Source of the DNA: Methanomassiliicoccales archaeon
GTDB lineage: Archaea; Thermoplasmatota; Thermoplasmata; RBG-16-68-12; SOIM01
DNA: 49,110 nt
Direction: 5' to 3'
NCBI GenBank assembly: GCA_030593295.1
Contig: JAUVHO010000001.1
Location: 1-49,110 of the forward strand
The notes below the pieces were generated by a model. It made no database searches and was not told where the DNA came from. It saw only the letters and a list, made by a program, of their open reading frames with translations. A program made the translations under genes and the position numbers. Shown one piece after another: positions 24,896 to 33,654 of the stretch (positions are counted from its first letter, which is position 1; each line of letters begins with the position of its first letter).

Positions 24896-27800
24896 TCATT
24901 CCTCGGACGATGATTCGGCCTCTTCTGAGGGTGTTTCTTCTGAAACGGGCTCCTCTTCGGTTACTTCTTCTTCGGCTACTTCTTCTTCAAGTGCCTCTTC
25001 GTCTGGAGCCTCTTCTTCAATCATCTCTTCTTCCTCAGGTTCTGTCGGGACAGGTCTCCTCTTTGAGAGAAGGACGACCATGATAACGACGACGACGATT
25101 ATCACAATCGCTATGATTATCCATAGCCATGGGAATTCGTCGGCGGCTGTATCGACCGAGAAGGTTATGGTCGTCTCAGTCACCTCGCCGGCCGCATCGA
25201 CCATACGTATGACCACAGTATGATCTCCTTCATCCAGGTCCTCGAAGTCATGGGAGAAGGAGCCGTCCGTCTCGACGGTGACGGTGATTGGCGTTCCACC
25301 ATCCAGGATAAGTTGGAAGGTCTCTATGCCAGTAGGATCTGTTGCCGTACCTTCAATGGTTACCGAGTCGTCATCAGACACATGTCCGGTGGCGGATATT
25401 GAAGTGACATCCACGACACCGGGAGTATTGTGCACGCCGATTCTGATCGAATTGACCGCAGCTATGTAGCCTGCCTTCACGACGGAAGCCGAGAGTGAAG
25501 CGACTTGGAAGCCGCTTGGCAGTAGGAATTCAAACTCGGAACTTGCCAGGCCGTTGGAAGTGGCTGCCATATCAGGATCCAGTGTGCCGTTGTCCGCTAT
25601 GAACTCAACATCGAACCCTTCAACAGGATTGCCGAACTCATCTGTAACGGTCGCCTCCAGGGTCACCGCGCCAGCTTCGAATGAAGCGTCTGACGGATCC
25701 AGAAGTACGAAGAGCTGTATGGGTACAGCGAAGATCTCAGATGAGGCAAATATGGTAGCATGGTCCGGATAGGTTGGATTTGCGTACAGTGGTTGCTTGA
25801 CAGGATTCGATAGGGGGTTGCCGCCTCCATCCTCGGTCAGTGCTTCGATTGTTGCGGTTGTCGCGCCCGTCACGTCTGTGTCCGGTATGGTTCCGACAAC
25901 AGAGAAGAACGGAGATCCACCATAGACCTGGACATAAACTGCCACCTCTGCTCCCACGACAGGAGCGTTGTCCTGGTCGTAGACACCTACATCGATGTTC
26001 GATGTATTGCCTGTACCAAGTGATCTCATGACCGGAGTGTCCAGTGTCATCGTCGTTGAGATTATGCTCATTGCCCTTGCAGTTGCGAACTCGGTGCTGA
26101 GTGTGGCCGGGCCTTCCAGCCAGTAGTAGAAGTTGCTGTAGTCAGGTGTGACGAGATAGCCCATCTTGCCGTTTGGAACGACCAGGATGTGCGGTACGGA
26201 ATCGCCCAGTACCAGATCTGCAGCGCTGATTGTGAACGTTCCAACACCGTTAGTGATGTCAGCTCCAATCATGGTAGTGTGGTTGACCGTGGAGAGTCCG
26301 AAAATCTTCTCTCCCAGGAATATCCAATCATCGTCGTACAGATCTTGCCAGCTCCCGTAGTCGGCGTTCATGGTGTCGATCTCAGCGTCCGACACCAGAT
26401 CGGCTCGGAAGAATCCGCCGCTGATTATGGCGCTGTCGTCGTACATCGTGCCCAACTGCAGTCCGGAGTAATCCCACAGAGCATTGTATGACTCAGGGGC
26501 CGTCATATCCAGACCTGCAACGACACCCAGTGGGGGTTCCCCAATCACGATGGCTGCGTCAGTGACTCCGACCGGTACGTTGCCGTCAATATCGTACAGG
26601 CTAACGTCGAAGTCCAGTGTTCCAGCCCCGTTGGGATCCAGAAGCGGAGTGGCCGCGAATGAAATGAGTCCTCCGTACAGCGCTGGTGTGGGTATTGTCG
26701 TTCCCTTGTACAGCAGTGTCAACGATGCTGCCACGCTGTTGGGTATCGTCTCGTTCTGGAAGGTTATTCGGGTCGCATTGGTGTCGATTCCGTCCAGGAA
26801 CTGGACATCGAAGGTGGCAAGACCTGCCCCGTTGGTTGTCACGTCTGTTACCGTGTCGAACAACACGTCCTCGTTACTGTATGTGATGTGAATCGCGCCG
26901 CTATTGATGTTACCTGCCATGTCAAATGCGTGTATGGTCACGGTGGATATGTTTGACCCGGAATCCATAGCGTAGTCTGTAGCCTGACCGTCGACGAACT
27001 GCCAATCATTGGGTGTTGGATTGTATATAGTGATGAACTGCGTCCAGGTGTTGGCATTCGTTGTGAGGTATCCGGTCTTGACAGCAGTGAGTGATAGCCT
27101 GACCTCTAGGTGCTTGTTCAGAGCCTGATCTAGATTTGCTGGAGCTGTGTAGGTCATTGTACCGTATCCGTTCGCGTCCGTTTGCACGGTCGGATCGTCA
27201 ATTGTACCGTAGCCCATCAGACCCTCGTCCAACTCGATCGTAGCATCCTGCACCGCATTCCCATATCCATCGGTGACGTTCATGTGAACGATCGTGTTTT
27301 CGCCCACTCTCAAGAACGTCATCTCAGGAGTCACATCCAAGAATAGGATGTTAGGTATACCTTTGACACATTGTATGGTCTTGGAATAGGTGAAGTCGTT
27401 TCCTCCAAAGGCAGCGGTTGCGTCTAAACTGTTGTAACCTTCTACCGATGCATTCATGGTGAACTCAAACACCCCGCTCGCATCAGTGGTCCCAGAAGTC
27501 GCTGACAGGGTCAGGTTCTCACTGGCAGTGAGAGTCACATCGGCTCCCTCAATGGGTGCTCCTGTTCCATCCACGACCACCACCGAAGCGTTCATGTCCG
27601 TGGCCATGAGGATCTTGTCAGGCGCAAACAACATTGTAGTGACTTCGTCGCCCACCACTTCCTCCTCACCCAACGGCGCCAGTTCGCCCATTGTGTACAC
27701 GTTGAGCAATTCACCGAGATAGTTGACCCATGTATCGGCTTCCCATGCAGTTGAGATAGCGTATATGTTCACTCTGTAATACAACACGTTGACCGGAAGT

Positions 27801-29485
27801 GCATCAGCAACAGCACCCTGACCAGCCTTGGTCCAAAGAATCTGCTCGTCCCTATCGAATGAGGTCTTGGCAAGATCGGCATACTGCTGAACCAGATCCG
27901 CTAGGGCCTGTGTCTCAGCATCTGCCAACGTCGAAACTCCGCCAATTGAGTTGTACAAAGGGTTGTCGTTGTTTGCCGACCAGAAGGCGAAGTAGTTCTG
28001 TGTGGCCTTTGGACCCAATATGTCAAAGACATTGCCAATCGGGTCAGATGACAGCGACCAGCCAATGATGAGCATGTCATAGTCGAATGCGTTCATCTTT
28101 GCGACCAGTGCATCAAAATCGAGTGGCTTTGCAATCACACTGATACCAAGACTTCTCAGGTTCTTCGCAATCAATTCGCCCGCCTTGATTCGGATGGGGT
28201 CATAATCGGCTGGGGGCGTCAGGATCACGAGGTCGGGTACTGGTTTTCCATCAGGCATATAGAGAGTTCCGCCCTGAAGCGTGAACCCGCCATCTGTGGT
28301 GAGTTTGGTCATGGCTTCGGTCAGCGCTGGGTCGAACGGATATGTCTCAACTGAGTCGTTGTACCAGTCCGCCCAGAATGGCGGCTCGCACGAATCTCCC
28401 GCCCTTCCGTAACCTCCCATGTACCTGTTGACGATGGTCTCCTTGTCAATGGCGAGGCTGACGGCCTTTCTGAAGTAGATGTTGTTCATCGGTTCTCTCT
28501 TCATGTTAAAAGCCAGATAGAAGTAGCCATTATCGGAAACGAATCTCAGGTCAACATTCGGATCTTCTGCCAGGTCAGGAACATACCCGGGCGTAACGGT
28601 CCAAGGGAGATGGTCAACCTGGCGGCTCTTCAGAGCAAGGATTGCAGTGTCAAGTGAAGAATAGAGTTTGTAGTGGATGTGCTTCACATGCGCAGGGTAC
28701 AATCTGTGGTTTGACTGGGTAGTCACGTCCTTGCCCCAGTAATCCGTAAACCTGGTCATTATCCTGTAAACATCCTGTTCTCCTTCTTGATAATAGAATG
28801 GCCCAGTGCCGATGGTTGCGTCCTCATGTGACCACAATGTATCCAATCTGCCTTCTCCATCAATGTTGTCGGGGACCCATATGTGCTCGGGCAGGATGGC
28901 AATTCCCAACGTCGTCAAGAAGAACTGTCCATAAGGCTTGGCCATGACGAATGTGACGTTATAGTCATCAATCTTCTTGACTCCCTCGAATTCCCCGTTG
29001 AGATCGGCATCTATTGTTCCATCAACCTCTGAGGCATTCGCGGTACCGTCATCATCTGCATCGAAGGTGTCAATGATGGACGATGACAAAGTCGTTCCAT
29101 CTCTCAGGCCCATATAGGAGAAGACAACATCGTCGGCGGTCATCTCCGTCCCATCGTGGAACAACACACCCTGTTTAAGGGTAACGTTCACTTGGTAAGG
29201 TGTGACCGTGTCATCAAACTCCCAGCTTTCAGCAAGCGCGGGGAATAGGTTGCCAGCAGGATCCAACCCTGACAGGCTTTCAAAGCAGAACTTCCCAATC
29301 ACATAGTCTTTCCACACCGTGTTGGAGGCCAGGTCGAAGCTGTTGAAATTCGGCATATCCTGCTGCATAGCAATGTATACCGTTTCACCTTCATCCTGGG
29401 CTGTTGCCACGAAAGCGATCGATGACATAGCTCCAACGACCATAAACAGCGCTATGGCACTAACAATTATTTTTCTTGACCTCAT
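24896..29485 (-). CDS. dppA: Giant peptide-binding protein: SBP_bac_5 domain plus Ig-like repeats, C-terminal anchor
   Basis: 1529 residues. Signal peptide 1-29 (cut near ATAQ-DEG). SBP family 5 domain about 33-590, with VTLKQGVLFHDGTEMTADDV and KAVSLAIDKETIV. Inside it, residues 142-153 (DADDDGTANASE) form a perfect EF-hand-type calcium loop absent from ordinary DppA. From about 610 to 1430 there is a series of invasin/Big-1-like and other Ig-like domains (GAPIEGADVTLTAS, GNAVQDATIELDEG, GNPVEGFDVEFIADNG). A membrane helix (about 1453-1475) and a tail of about 50 residues, mostly Glu, end the protein. The binding domain is thus held at the end of a long rigid stalk, fitting a cell with an S-layer. 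First gene of the operon. Confidence 0.9.
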   Translation of the reverse strand: MRSRKIIVSAIALFMVVGAMSSIAFVATAQDEGETVYIAMQQDMPNFNSFDLASNTVWKDYVIGKFCFESLSGLDPAGNLFPALAESWEFDDTVTPYQVNVTLKQGVLFHDGTEMTADDVVFSYMGLRDGTTLSSSIIDTFDADDDGTANASEVDGTIDADLNGEFEGVKKIDDYNVTFVMAKPYGQFFLTTLGIAILPEHIWVPDNIDGEGRLDTLWSHEDATIGTGPFYYQEGEQDVYRIMTRFTDYWGKDVTTQSNHRLYPAHVKHIHYKLYSSLDTAILALKSRQVDHLPWTVTPGYVPDLAEDPNVDLRFVSDNGYFYLAFNMKREPMNNIYFRKAVSLAIDKETIVNRYMGGYGRAGDSCEPPFWADWYNDSVETYPFDPALTEAMTKLTTDGGFTLQGGTLYMPDGKPVPDLVILTPPADYDPIRIKAGELIAKNLRSLGISVIAKPLDFDALVAKMNAFDYDMLIIGWSLSSDPIGNVFDILGPKATQNYFAFWSANNDNPLYNSIGGVSTLADAETQALADLVQQYADLAKTSFDRDEQILWTKAGQGAVADALPVNVLYYRVNIYAISTAWEADTWVNYLGELLNVYTMGELAPLGEEEVVGDEVTTMLFAPDKILMATDMNASVVVVDGTGAPIEGADVTLTASENLTLSATSGTTDASGVFEFTMNASVEGYNSLDATAAFGGNDFTYSKTIQCVKGIPNILFLDVTPEMTFLRVGENTIVHMNVTDGYGNAVQDATIELDEGLMGYGTIDDPTVQTDANGYGTMTYTAPANLDQALNKHLEVRLSLTAVKTGYLTTNANTWTQFITIYNPTPNDWQFVDGQATDYAMDSGSNISTVTIHAFDMAGNINSGAIHITYSNEDVLFDTVTDVTTNGAGLATFDVQFLDGIDTNATRITFQNETIPNSVAASLTLLYKGTTIPTPALYGGLISFAATPLLDPNGAGTLDFDVSLYDIDGNVPVGVTDAAIVIGEPPLGVVAGLDMTAPESYNALWDYSGLQLGTMYDDSAIISGGFFRADLVSDAEIDTMNADYGSWQDLYDDDWIFLGEKIFGLSTVNHTTMIGADITNGVGTFTISAADLVLGDSVPHILVVPNGKMGYLVTPDYSNFYYWLEGPATLSTEFATARAMSIISTTMTLDTPVMRSLGTGNTSNIDVGVYDQDNAPVVGAEVAVYVQVYGGSPFFSVVGTIPDTDVTGATTATIEALTEDGGGNPLSNPVKQPLYANPTYPDHATIFASSEIFAVPIQLFVLLDPSDASFEAGAVTLEATVTDEFGNPVEGFDVEFIADNGTLDPDMAATSNGLASSEFEFLLPSGFQVASLSASVVKAGYIAAVNSIRIGVHNTPGVVDVTSISATGHVSDDDSVTIEGTATDPTGIETFQLILDGGTPITVTVETDGSFSHDFEDLDEGDHTVVIRMVDAAGEVTETTITFSVDTAADEFPWLWIIIAIVIIVVVVIMVVLLSKRRPVPTEPEEEEMIEEEAPDEEALEEEVAEEEVTEEEPVSEETPSEEAESSSEE

Positions 29486-29500
29486 CCAAATCCCTTCTAT

Positions 29501-29522
29501 GACTCCTCGGAGTCTGGGAGTC
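29501..29522 (-). promoter_or_regulatory. Inverted repeat at the predicted start of the peptide-transporter mRNA
   Basis: GACTCC-TC-GGAGTC (29501-29514) is a six-base-pair inverted repeat with a two-base spacer, and GGAGTC recurs at 29517-29522. It covers the position about 25-30 bases downstream of the TATA box, where transcription should begin. It could be a repressor operator or a short hairpin at the 5' end of the mRNA. Confidence 0.4.
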
Positions 29523-29534
29523 TATTCTACAGGT

Positions 29535-29542
29535 CATATAAA
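29535..29542 (-). promoter_or_regulatory. TATA box of the peptide-transporter operon
   Basis: On the minus strand the sequence is TTTATATG within ATTATTTATATGACC, a strong archaeal TATA box. Transcription would begin near 29511 and leave a leader of about 25 bases before ATG 29485, with AAGGGAT as ribosome site. Confidence 0.6.
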
Positions 29543-29644
29543 TAATTTCTAGTCCTTCCGTCTAACCCTACTGGCTATGACTCGGAAAATGATGGCCAGA
29601 TAAAAATCGAAGGAAAGCACCTATATTACGTCGTTATGTCTGGC

Positions 29645-30166
29645 TCAGAAGCGGAAGTCCTTTGTTTTCCGGTATTCATTCGCTCCTTCGAAGGACAGTT
29701 CGATGTCCCGTTTGGTGAGGTTCTTGCAGCTTTTGGGAAGTAGCATCTTCTCGCCTTCTATCTCCATTTCGACGAACAGGTTGTCCCTGACGATGGGCAT
29801 CATTCTTGTCGATCTCTCGGGTTCTATGAGTATCCGGATATCCTTGTGATAGGGGCGTATCGCGATGAGGCCGACCCCTTCCTTGGTGAACCAGTACCTG
29901 TTCTTGTATGCCTTGCAGGCATTCTCGAAGGGCATAGCTACAAAAGAAAAGTCCGCTCCGAGCTGATAGGCGACCGCCTGTCTGATGGCCTGCTTCCAGT
30001 CACTGAGCTTGAGCTCTACCGCAACGACCTCGTCGTCCTTCACGGCCACCAGGTCGACCCATCTGGCGATCATTCTCACCTCAGTGTACGCCCTGTAGCC
30101 AAGGTTCCGAAAAAAGGACTTCATCCCCGCCTTCAGGTCCTCCTCATGTAGATCGCATCTTCCCAT
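29645..30166 (-). CDS. PD-(D/E)XK nuclease-fold protein of unknown role
   Basis: 173 residues. The core RWVDLVAVKDDEVVAVELKLSDW contains Asp38, Glu51 and Lys53 in the order of a PD-(D/E)XK site (D, 12 residues, E-x-K). Next come a helix with Gln59, Gln64 and Gln68 and GADFSFVAMP, a pattern seen in RecB-like and Holliday-resolvase-like nucleases and in small solitary homologues. The C-terminal half has basic stretches (CKNLTKRDIELSF). No modification methyltransferase or toxin partner is nearby, so it is not an obvious restriction gene. More likely a housekeeping or DNA-repair-linked homologue, with activity unproven. Confidence 0.6.
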   Translation of the reverse strand: MGRCDLHEEDLKAGMKSFFRNLGYRAYTEVRMIARWVDLVAVKDDEVVAVELKLSDWKQAIRQAVAYQLGADFSFVAMPFENACKAYKNRYWFTKEGVGLIAIRPYHKDIRILIEPERSTRMMPIVRDNLFVEMEIEGEKMLLPKSCKNLTKRDIELSFEGANEYRKTKDFRF

Positions 30167-30239
30167 CTCCCATCAAGTGCTCATGATAACGAGAGGATAT
30201 GAACACCTTGGAGAGAGGTGGGTGAATGTATCGAGAACT

Positions 30240-30575
30240 CTAGAACTTCACCTTGCGTATCCCCATCCTCTCTCTCACAGTGCGAATGAACTTCTGGTAT
30301 CTCCTTCGTCCCAAGAAGCGGAAGAAGCTTTTCCTGACCCTGCCGAAGATAACCATTGTAAGACAGAAGCCGAAGACCCACAACGAAATGGTCCCGATCC
30401 CGAGCCAGGTGGTCGCCATGTTGGGCCCGGCGAACTCGGGGTTCATCTCATATGCCAAGACCAACGCGAAAAGGCTGTTCATGAGGAAGAAGAATAGCAA
30501 TAGGAAATAAGACTGCAGCTCGTAGACCGAGAACTTGCTCATCCACACCCTCTGAAAAGCCCAAGGGCTGTGCAT
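30240..30575 (-). CDS. Small membrane protein with basic C-terminal tail, hypothetical
   Basis: 111 residues with two long hydrophobic segments (about 19-43 and 53-76) and a strongly basic amphipathic end (RRRYQKFIRTVRERMGIRKVKF). No family recognised. The ATG at 30575 or the one at 30542 (MSKFSVYEL) could be the start. It lies 73 bases upstream of the nuclease-fold gene and 38 bases downstream of the surface-protein gene, on the same strand as both. Confidence 0.5.
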   Translation of the reverse strand: MHSPWAFQRVWMSKFSVYELQSYFLLLFFFLMNSLFALVLAYEMNPEFAGPNMATTWLGIGTISLWVFGFCLTMVIFGRVRKSFFRFLGRRRYQKFIRTVRERMGIRKVKF

Positions 30576-30613
30576 CAGAATAAACCTTTCTATCCAATCG
30601 TGAACCTGAGGTT

Positions 30614-32791
30614 CTAATTGGTGAGAATCCAGTCGAACTCTTCCGATACGTGGATCCAGTAGCCCTCGCCGGCGGTCATGAGGTCTGTGTCACCAAGTCG
30701 CTGGAGGTACCAGGGCGGGTCCAGCGGATCGAACGTCTCCATCGTCTGGTAGTAGACGGTTATCGTGTCCGAGACTGCTCTCTCAACGAAGGAAGGGTAT
30801 CCCACGAAGTTCCATCCCACAACGAGATGAATGGTGGTTTGCTGCGGGACTAGACCTCCAACCGTCAGATAGCCGTCGGAGATCACCTCCACCCAGACCG
30901 CCATCGTGTGGTCGACATCGAAAACATCCGAGTAAGGTTTCCTGGTATCGAAGGTCTTCCAGTTGTGCCTCTTGCCGGCATTAGCATCGTAATAGACGAC
31001 CCTGACGTAATTCACTGTCTGGAAGACGGTCGTGATCAGGGTATCGGAGGTCACCACCGGCACGGACATGAGGACCATGCCACTTGCCATGTACTTTGTG
31101 AACTTGGAAGCCTGTTGACCATCCAGCGTCTCCTGACCGGCGTCGTCAACCGCGCCAACGCAGTAGAAGTAGGTGTTCGTGTCCGCGTGACCGCCCAAGG
31201 CATCCGTCCAGCCATTGGAGCCTGGGGGAACCGTAGCCACCAGTGTGTAGCCGAGACAGTCCGGATCGTAAACCGTTCCCCTGTAGACGTTGTATCCTGC
31301 CAGGTCATCCTCACCTGCACCATCATCGCCGGAAAGCTCCCAACTCAGGTCCACGTCCTCCTGCTGAGCGCCGGAAAGGACGGCGTCGATCAACCCTGGA
31401 GCATCTGGGTAGCCTTCAATAATCTCCACAAAGGTGGTATCGTTGTCGCTCGCGCCGTTGTTGTCGGTGACCTTCAGAGTGACATTATAGATTCCAGCAG
31501 CGGAGTACGTGTGGTTGGTGGTCTCACCATATCCCTTTGGAGAACCGTCACCGAAGTACCATTCATATTCTATTATCGACCCATCCTGATCGTACGACCC
31601 AGTTCCATCGAAATCCACGGGCCAGTACTTCTTTCCCGAGTAGGGTCCGTTGGCATCCGCGACCGGGTCCAGATTGGACACGCCGCAGCCACCGAGCGGA
31701 TACATCAGAGGATAGTTGTCGACGCTGTTGTTGTCGATGTTGTAGGGTGTGTCCCCAATGCCGTCTCCGTTGGAGTCGGAGCCGTTATAGTCGTCCCAGT
31801 AGTTCCCCTCAGAACCATCGTCGAACTGATTGGAGAGGTCGTCTATCGCATTGGCATGGTTGTAGATGAAATCATTGTGGTGTGTCGTCACCATGTAAGA
31901 AGAGTAAAGGCTGAGGCCCACGCCGTTGTTTGTCATGACATTGCAGGAGATCTGATCGTACATAGCTCCCAAGAGATGGATGCCTGCACCGCTCCAACCC
32001 GGTGGGGTTTGTGCCCCGTTGCTGGAAATCGTGTTGTTCCAGTACCAACTATTCGAAACTGTCGTCCCAGACTGACTTTCGTAGTATATTCCGTATCGAG
32101 AGTTGTACGAGATATCGGAGTTCTGTATGCGTGCGTACGAGTAGTTGCCAATGATTCCGTACTCGTTGAAGGAGATGACGCTGTTCTCTATGACCGCTCC
32201 CAACGAATAGCCAAGGTCCACTCCATACTTGCTATAGGTGATCTCAGAGTCCAATATGTAAATGGAAGTATAATTGTCGGCCTTCACGCCGCAGTCTCTG
32301 TTGTAGAATATCTCGCTTCCTCGGATGTACACACCGCTCTGACCCCGGTTATCCGTCATGACAGTGATCCCGCAGTAAGCATTCGATACGACGGTGTACT
32401 CCATCACCAGACTGCCCTCATCCCGAACATATATCCCCTGCCAGAACTGTCCGAACGGGTCGGGGTACTTTTCACTCGCGATGATCACCATGTTAGAGAT
32501 ATCGCCTTGAGTAACCAGATTCCCACTGACGTTGAAGTAGTAGGTCCCGTTGAAGAAGACCTCCACTCCAGGCTCGATCCTAAGGGTCACGTTCGTGTCC
32601 ACGAACGTATCGCCGACGATCCAATAGGGACTGTCATTGATGGTCCAGTTGGTGTCTGCGGTGATGTGTCCACTGAACTCTGTCCCTGCCACGACGTTAA
32701 CGTTCAATTGGAACAGTAGCCCATACATGGAAGCGAAAACAATCAGAAAGGCAACGCTCACAATCTCGACTTTCTTTCCTGCCCAGGACAT
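30614..32791 (-). CDS. Secreted beta-helix / PKD / fibronectin-III surface protein
   Basis: 725 residues. N-terminal signal or anchor helix (about 9-33). Residues about 60-350 form a NosD-like right-handed beta-helix with repeated IxNSxIxxNxYGI units (VIENSVISFNEYGI, ARIQNSDISYNSRYGI). A calcium-type stretch DSNGDGIGD (about 341-349) precedes a PKD domain (about 372-450; YEWYFGDGSP, NHTYSAAGIYNVTLKVTD), then an FN3-like domain (about 458-560). The C-terminal 160 residues carry VGWNFVGYPS and AGEGYWIHVS, a module I know from many Thermoplasmata surface proteins. No C-terminal anchor. GGAGGAG ribosome site before ATG. Probably adhesive or polymer-binding; substrate unknown. Confidence 0.8.
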   Translation of the reverse strand: MSWAGKKVEIVSVAFLIVFASMYGLLFQLNVNVVAGTEFSGHITADTNWTINDSPYWIVGDTFVDTNVTLRIEPGVEVFFNGTYYFNVSGNLVTQGDISNMVIIASEKYPDPFGQFWQGIYVRDEGSLVMEYTVVSNAYCGITVMTDNRGQSGVYIRGSEIFYNRDCGVKADNYTSIYILDSEITYSKYGVDLGYSLGAVIENSVISFNEYGIIGNYSYARIQNSDISYNSRYGIYYESQSGTTVSNSWYWNNTISSNGAQTPPGWSGAGIHLLGAMYDQISCNVMTNNGVGLSLYSSYMVTTHHNDFIYNHANAIDDLSNQFDDGSEGNYWDDYNGSDSNGDGIGDTPYNIDNNSVDNYPLMYPLGGCGVSNLDPVADANGPYSGKKYWPVDFDGTGSYDQDGSIIEYEWYFGDGSPKGYGETTNHTYSAAGIYNVTLKVTDNNGASDNDTTFVEIIEGYPDAPGLIDAVLSGAQQEDVDLSWELSGDDGAGEDDLAGYNVYRGTVYDPDCLGYTLVATVPPGSNGWTDALGGHADTNTYFYCVGAVDDAGQETLDGQQASKFTKYMASGMVLMSVPVVTSDTLITTVFQTVNYVRVVYYDANAGKRHNWKTFDTRKPYSDVFDVDHTMAVWVEVISDGYLTVGGLVPQQTTIHLVVGWNFVGYPSFVERAVSDTITVYYQTMETFDPLDPPWYLQRLGDTDLMTAGEGYWIHVSEEFDWILTN

Positions 32792-32925
32792 CTCTCCTCC
32801 TCCATTGTCCGGGTTTTTTATCCGTCTGAGCGTACTTAAGAATATTGGTACGACGTTCCATGTTTTGAGCGTGGAGGTCCAAAGTAAAGAAGAAGTATGA
32901 AAATGCGAATATGGAGGCGATAACC

Positions 32926-33654
32926 ATGACCGAAGTTCTCTACATGGGGGAGTGGAAGGGGGACGAGAGTGTTCAGAATCCGAACTACATCCGCGAGTTC
33001 GACGCGAAGATTACCAAGAGGGGGGAGACCTATGTTGTGCTCGATCGGACCGCCTTCTATGCACTTGGGGGCGGCCAACCTTCCGACGCGGGATCGCTGA
33101 GATGGGACGGTGGGGAGACAAGAGTCACGGAAGTGCTCAAGAAAGGAGAGATCAGGCATTTCGTGGATGAGGTTCCCCAAGTTGATGAGGTGCAGGGGGT
33201 TCTGGATTGGGACCTCAGATATGCGCACATGAGGATGCACACCGCCCAACATGTTCTCTCAAGCGCTGTATACAGGACGTTCAAGGCGAGAACCGCTGGA
33301 AACCAGGTACATGCGGACCATTCCAGGGTGGACTTCCAGCCCATCAAGTTCGAGGACGAGGACCTTCGGAAGGTGGAGCAGGGGTGCAACGAGATCATTG
33401 GTAGAGGAGTCCCGGTTCACATCTACGAAGAGACCAGACCTGTCCTGGAAGAGAAGATGACCGAACAGAGATACATTCTGAACATGATCCCTAAAAGTAT
33501 TCCCAAACTAAGGGTCATTGACATTTTGGGCGTGGATATCTGCCCTTGTGCCGGGACGCATGTGAAGAACACTTCAGAACTCGGGAAGGTCCACATATTG
33601 GAGAGAAGGAGCAAGGGAAAGGACATCGACAGGATCGTCTACGAGCTGCTCTGA
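32926..33654 (+). CDS. alaX: Alanyl-tRNA editing protein AlaX (AlaX-M type)
   Basis: 242 residues from ATG 32926. Free-standing homologue of the alanyl-tRNA synthetase editing domain; hydrolyses mischarged Ser- or Gly-tRNA(Ala). Zinc ligands are in MHTAQH (HxxxH) and CAGTH (CxxxH). The glycine-rich ALGGGQPSD motif marks the medium-length AlaX-M group. I chose ATG 32926 because GGAGG at 32913-32917 sits eight bases before it and overlaps the first possible ATG (32911). The 3' end overlaps the convergent etfA gene by 16 bases. Confidence 0.92.
   Translation: MTEVLYMGEWKGDESVQNPNYIREFDAKITKRGETYVVLDRTAFYALGGGQPSDAGSLRWDGGETRVTEVLKKGEIRHFVDEVPQVDEVQGVLDWDLRYAHMRMHTAQHVLSSAVYRTFKARTAGNQVHADHSRVDFQPIKFEDEDLRKVEQGCNEIIGRGVPVHIYEETRPVLEEKMTEQRYILNMIPKSIPKLRVIDILGVDICPCAGTHVKNTSELGKVHILERRSKGKDIDRIVYELL

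Noticed and set aside
24900-25045. TTC/CTT-rich low-complexity stretch resembling a tandem repeat
   Set aside because: It is explained by the glutamate-rich C-terminal tail of the binding protein; the spacing is not regular enough for a true tandem array.
30908-32719. 603-codon open frame on the plus strand, antisense to the beta-helix surface protein
   Set aside because: It mirrors the GC-skewed codon pattern of the real minus-strand gene, consists of Val/Ile/Arg-rich low-information sequence, and has no ribosome site or family motif.
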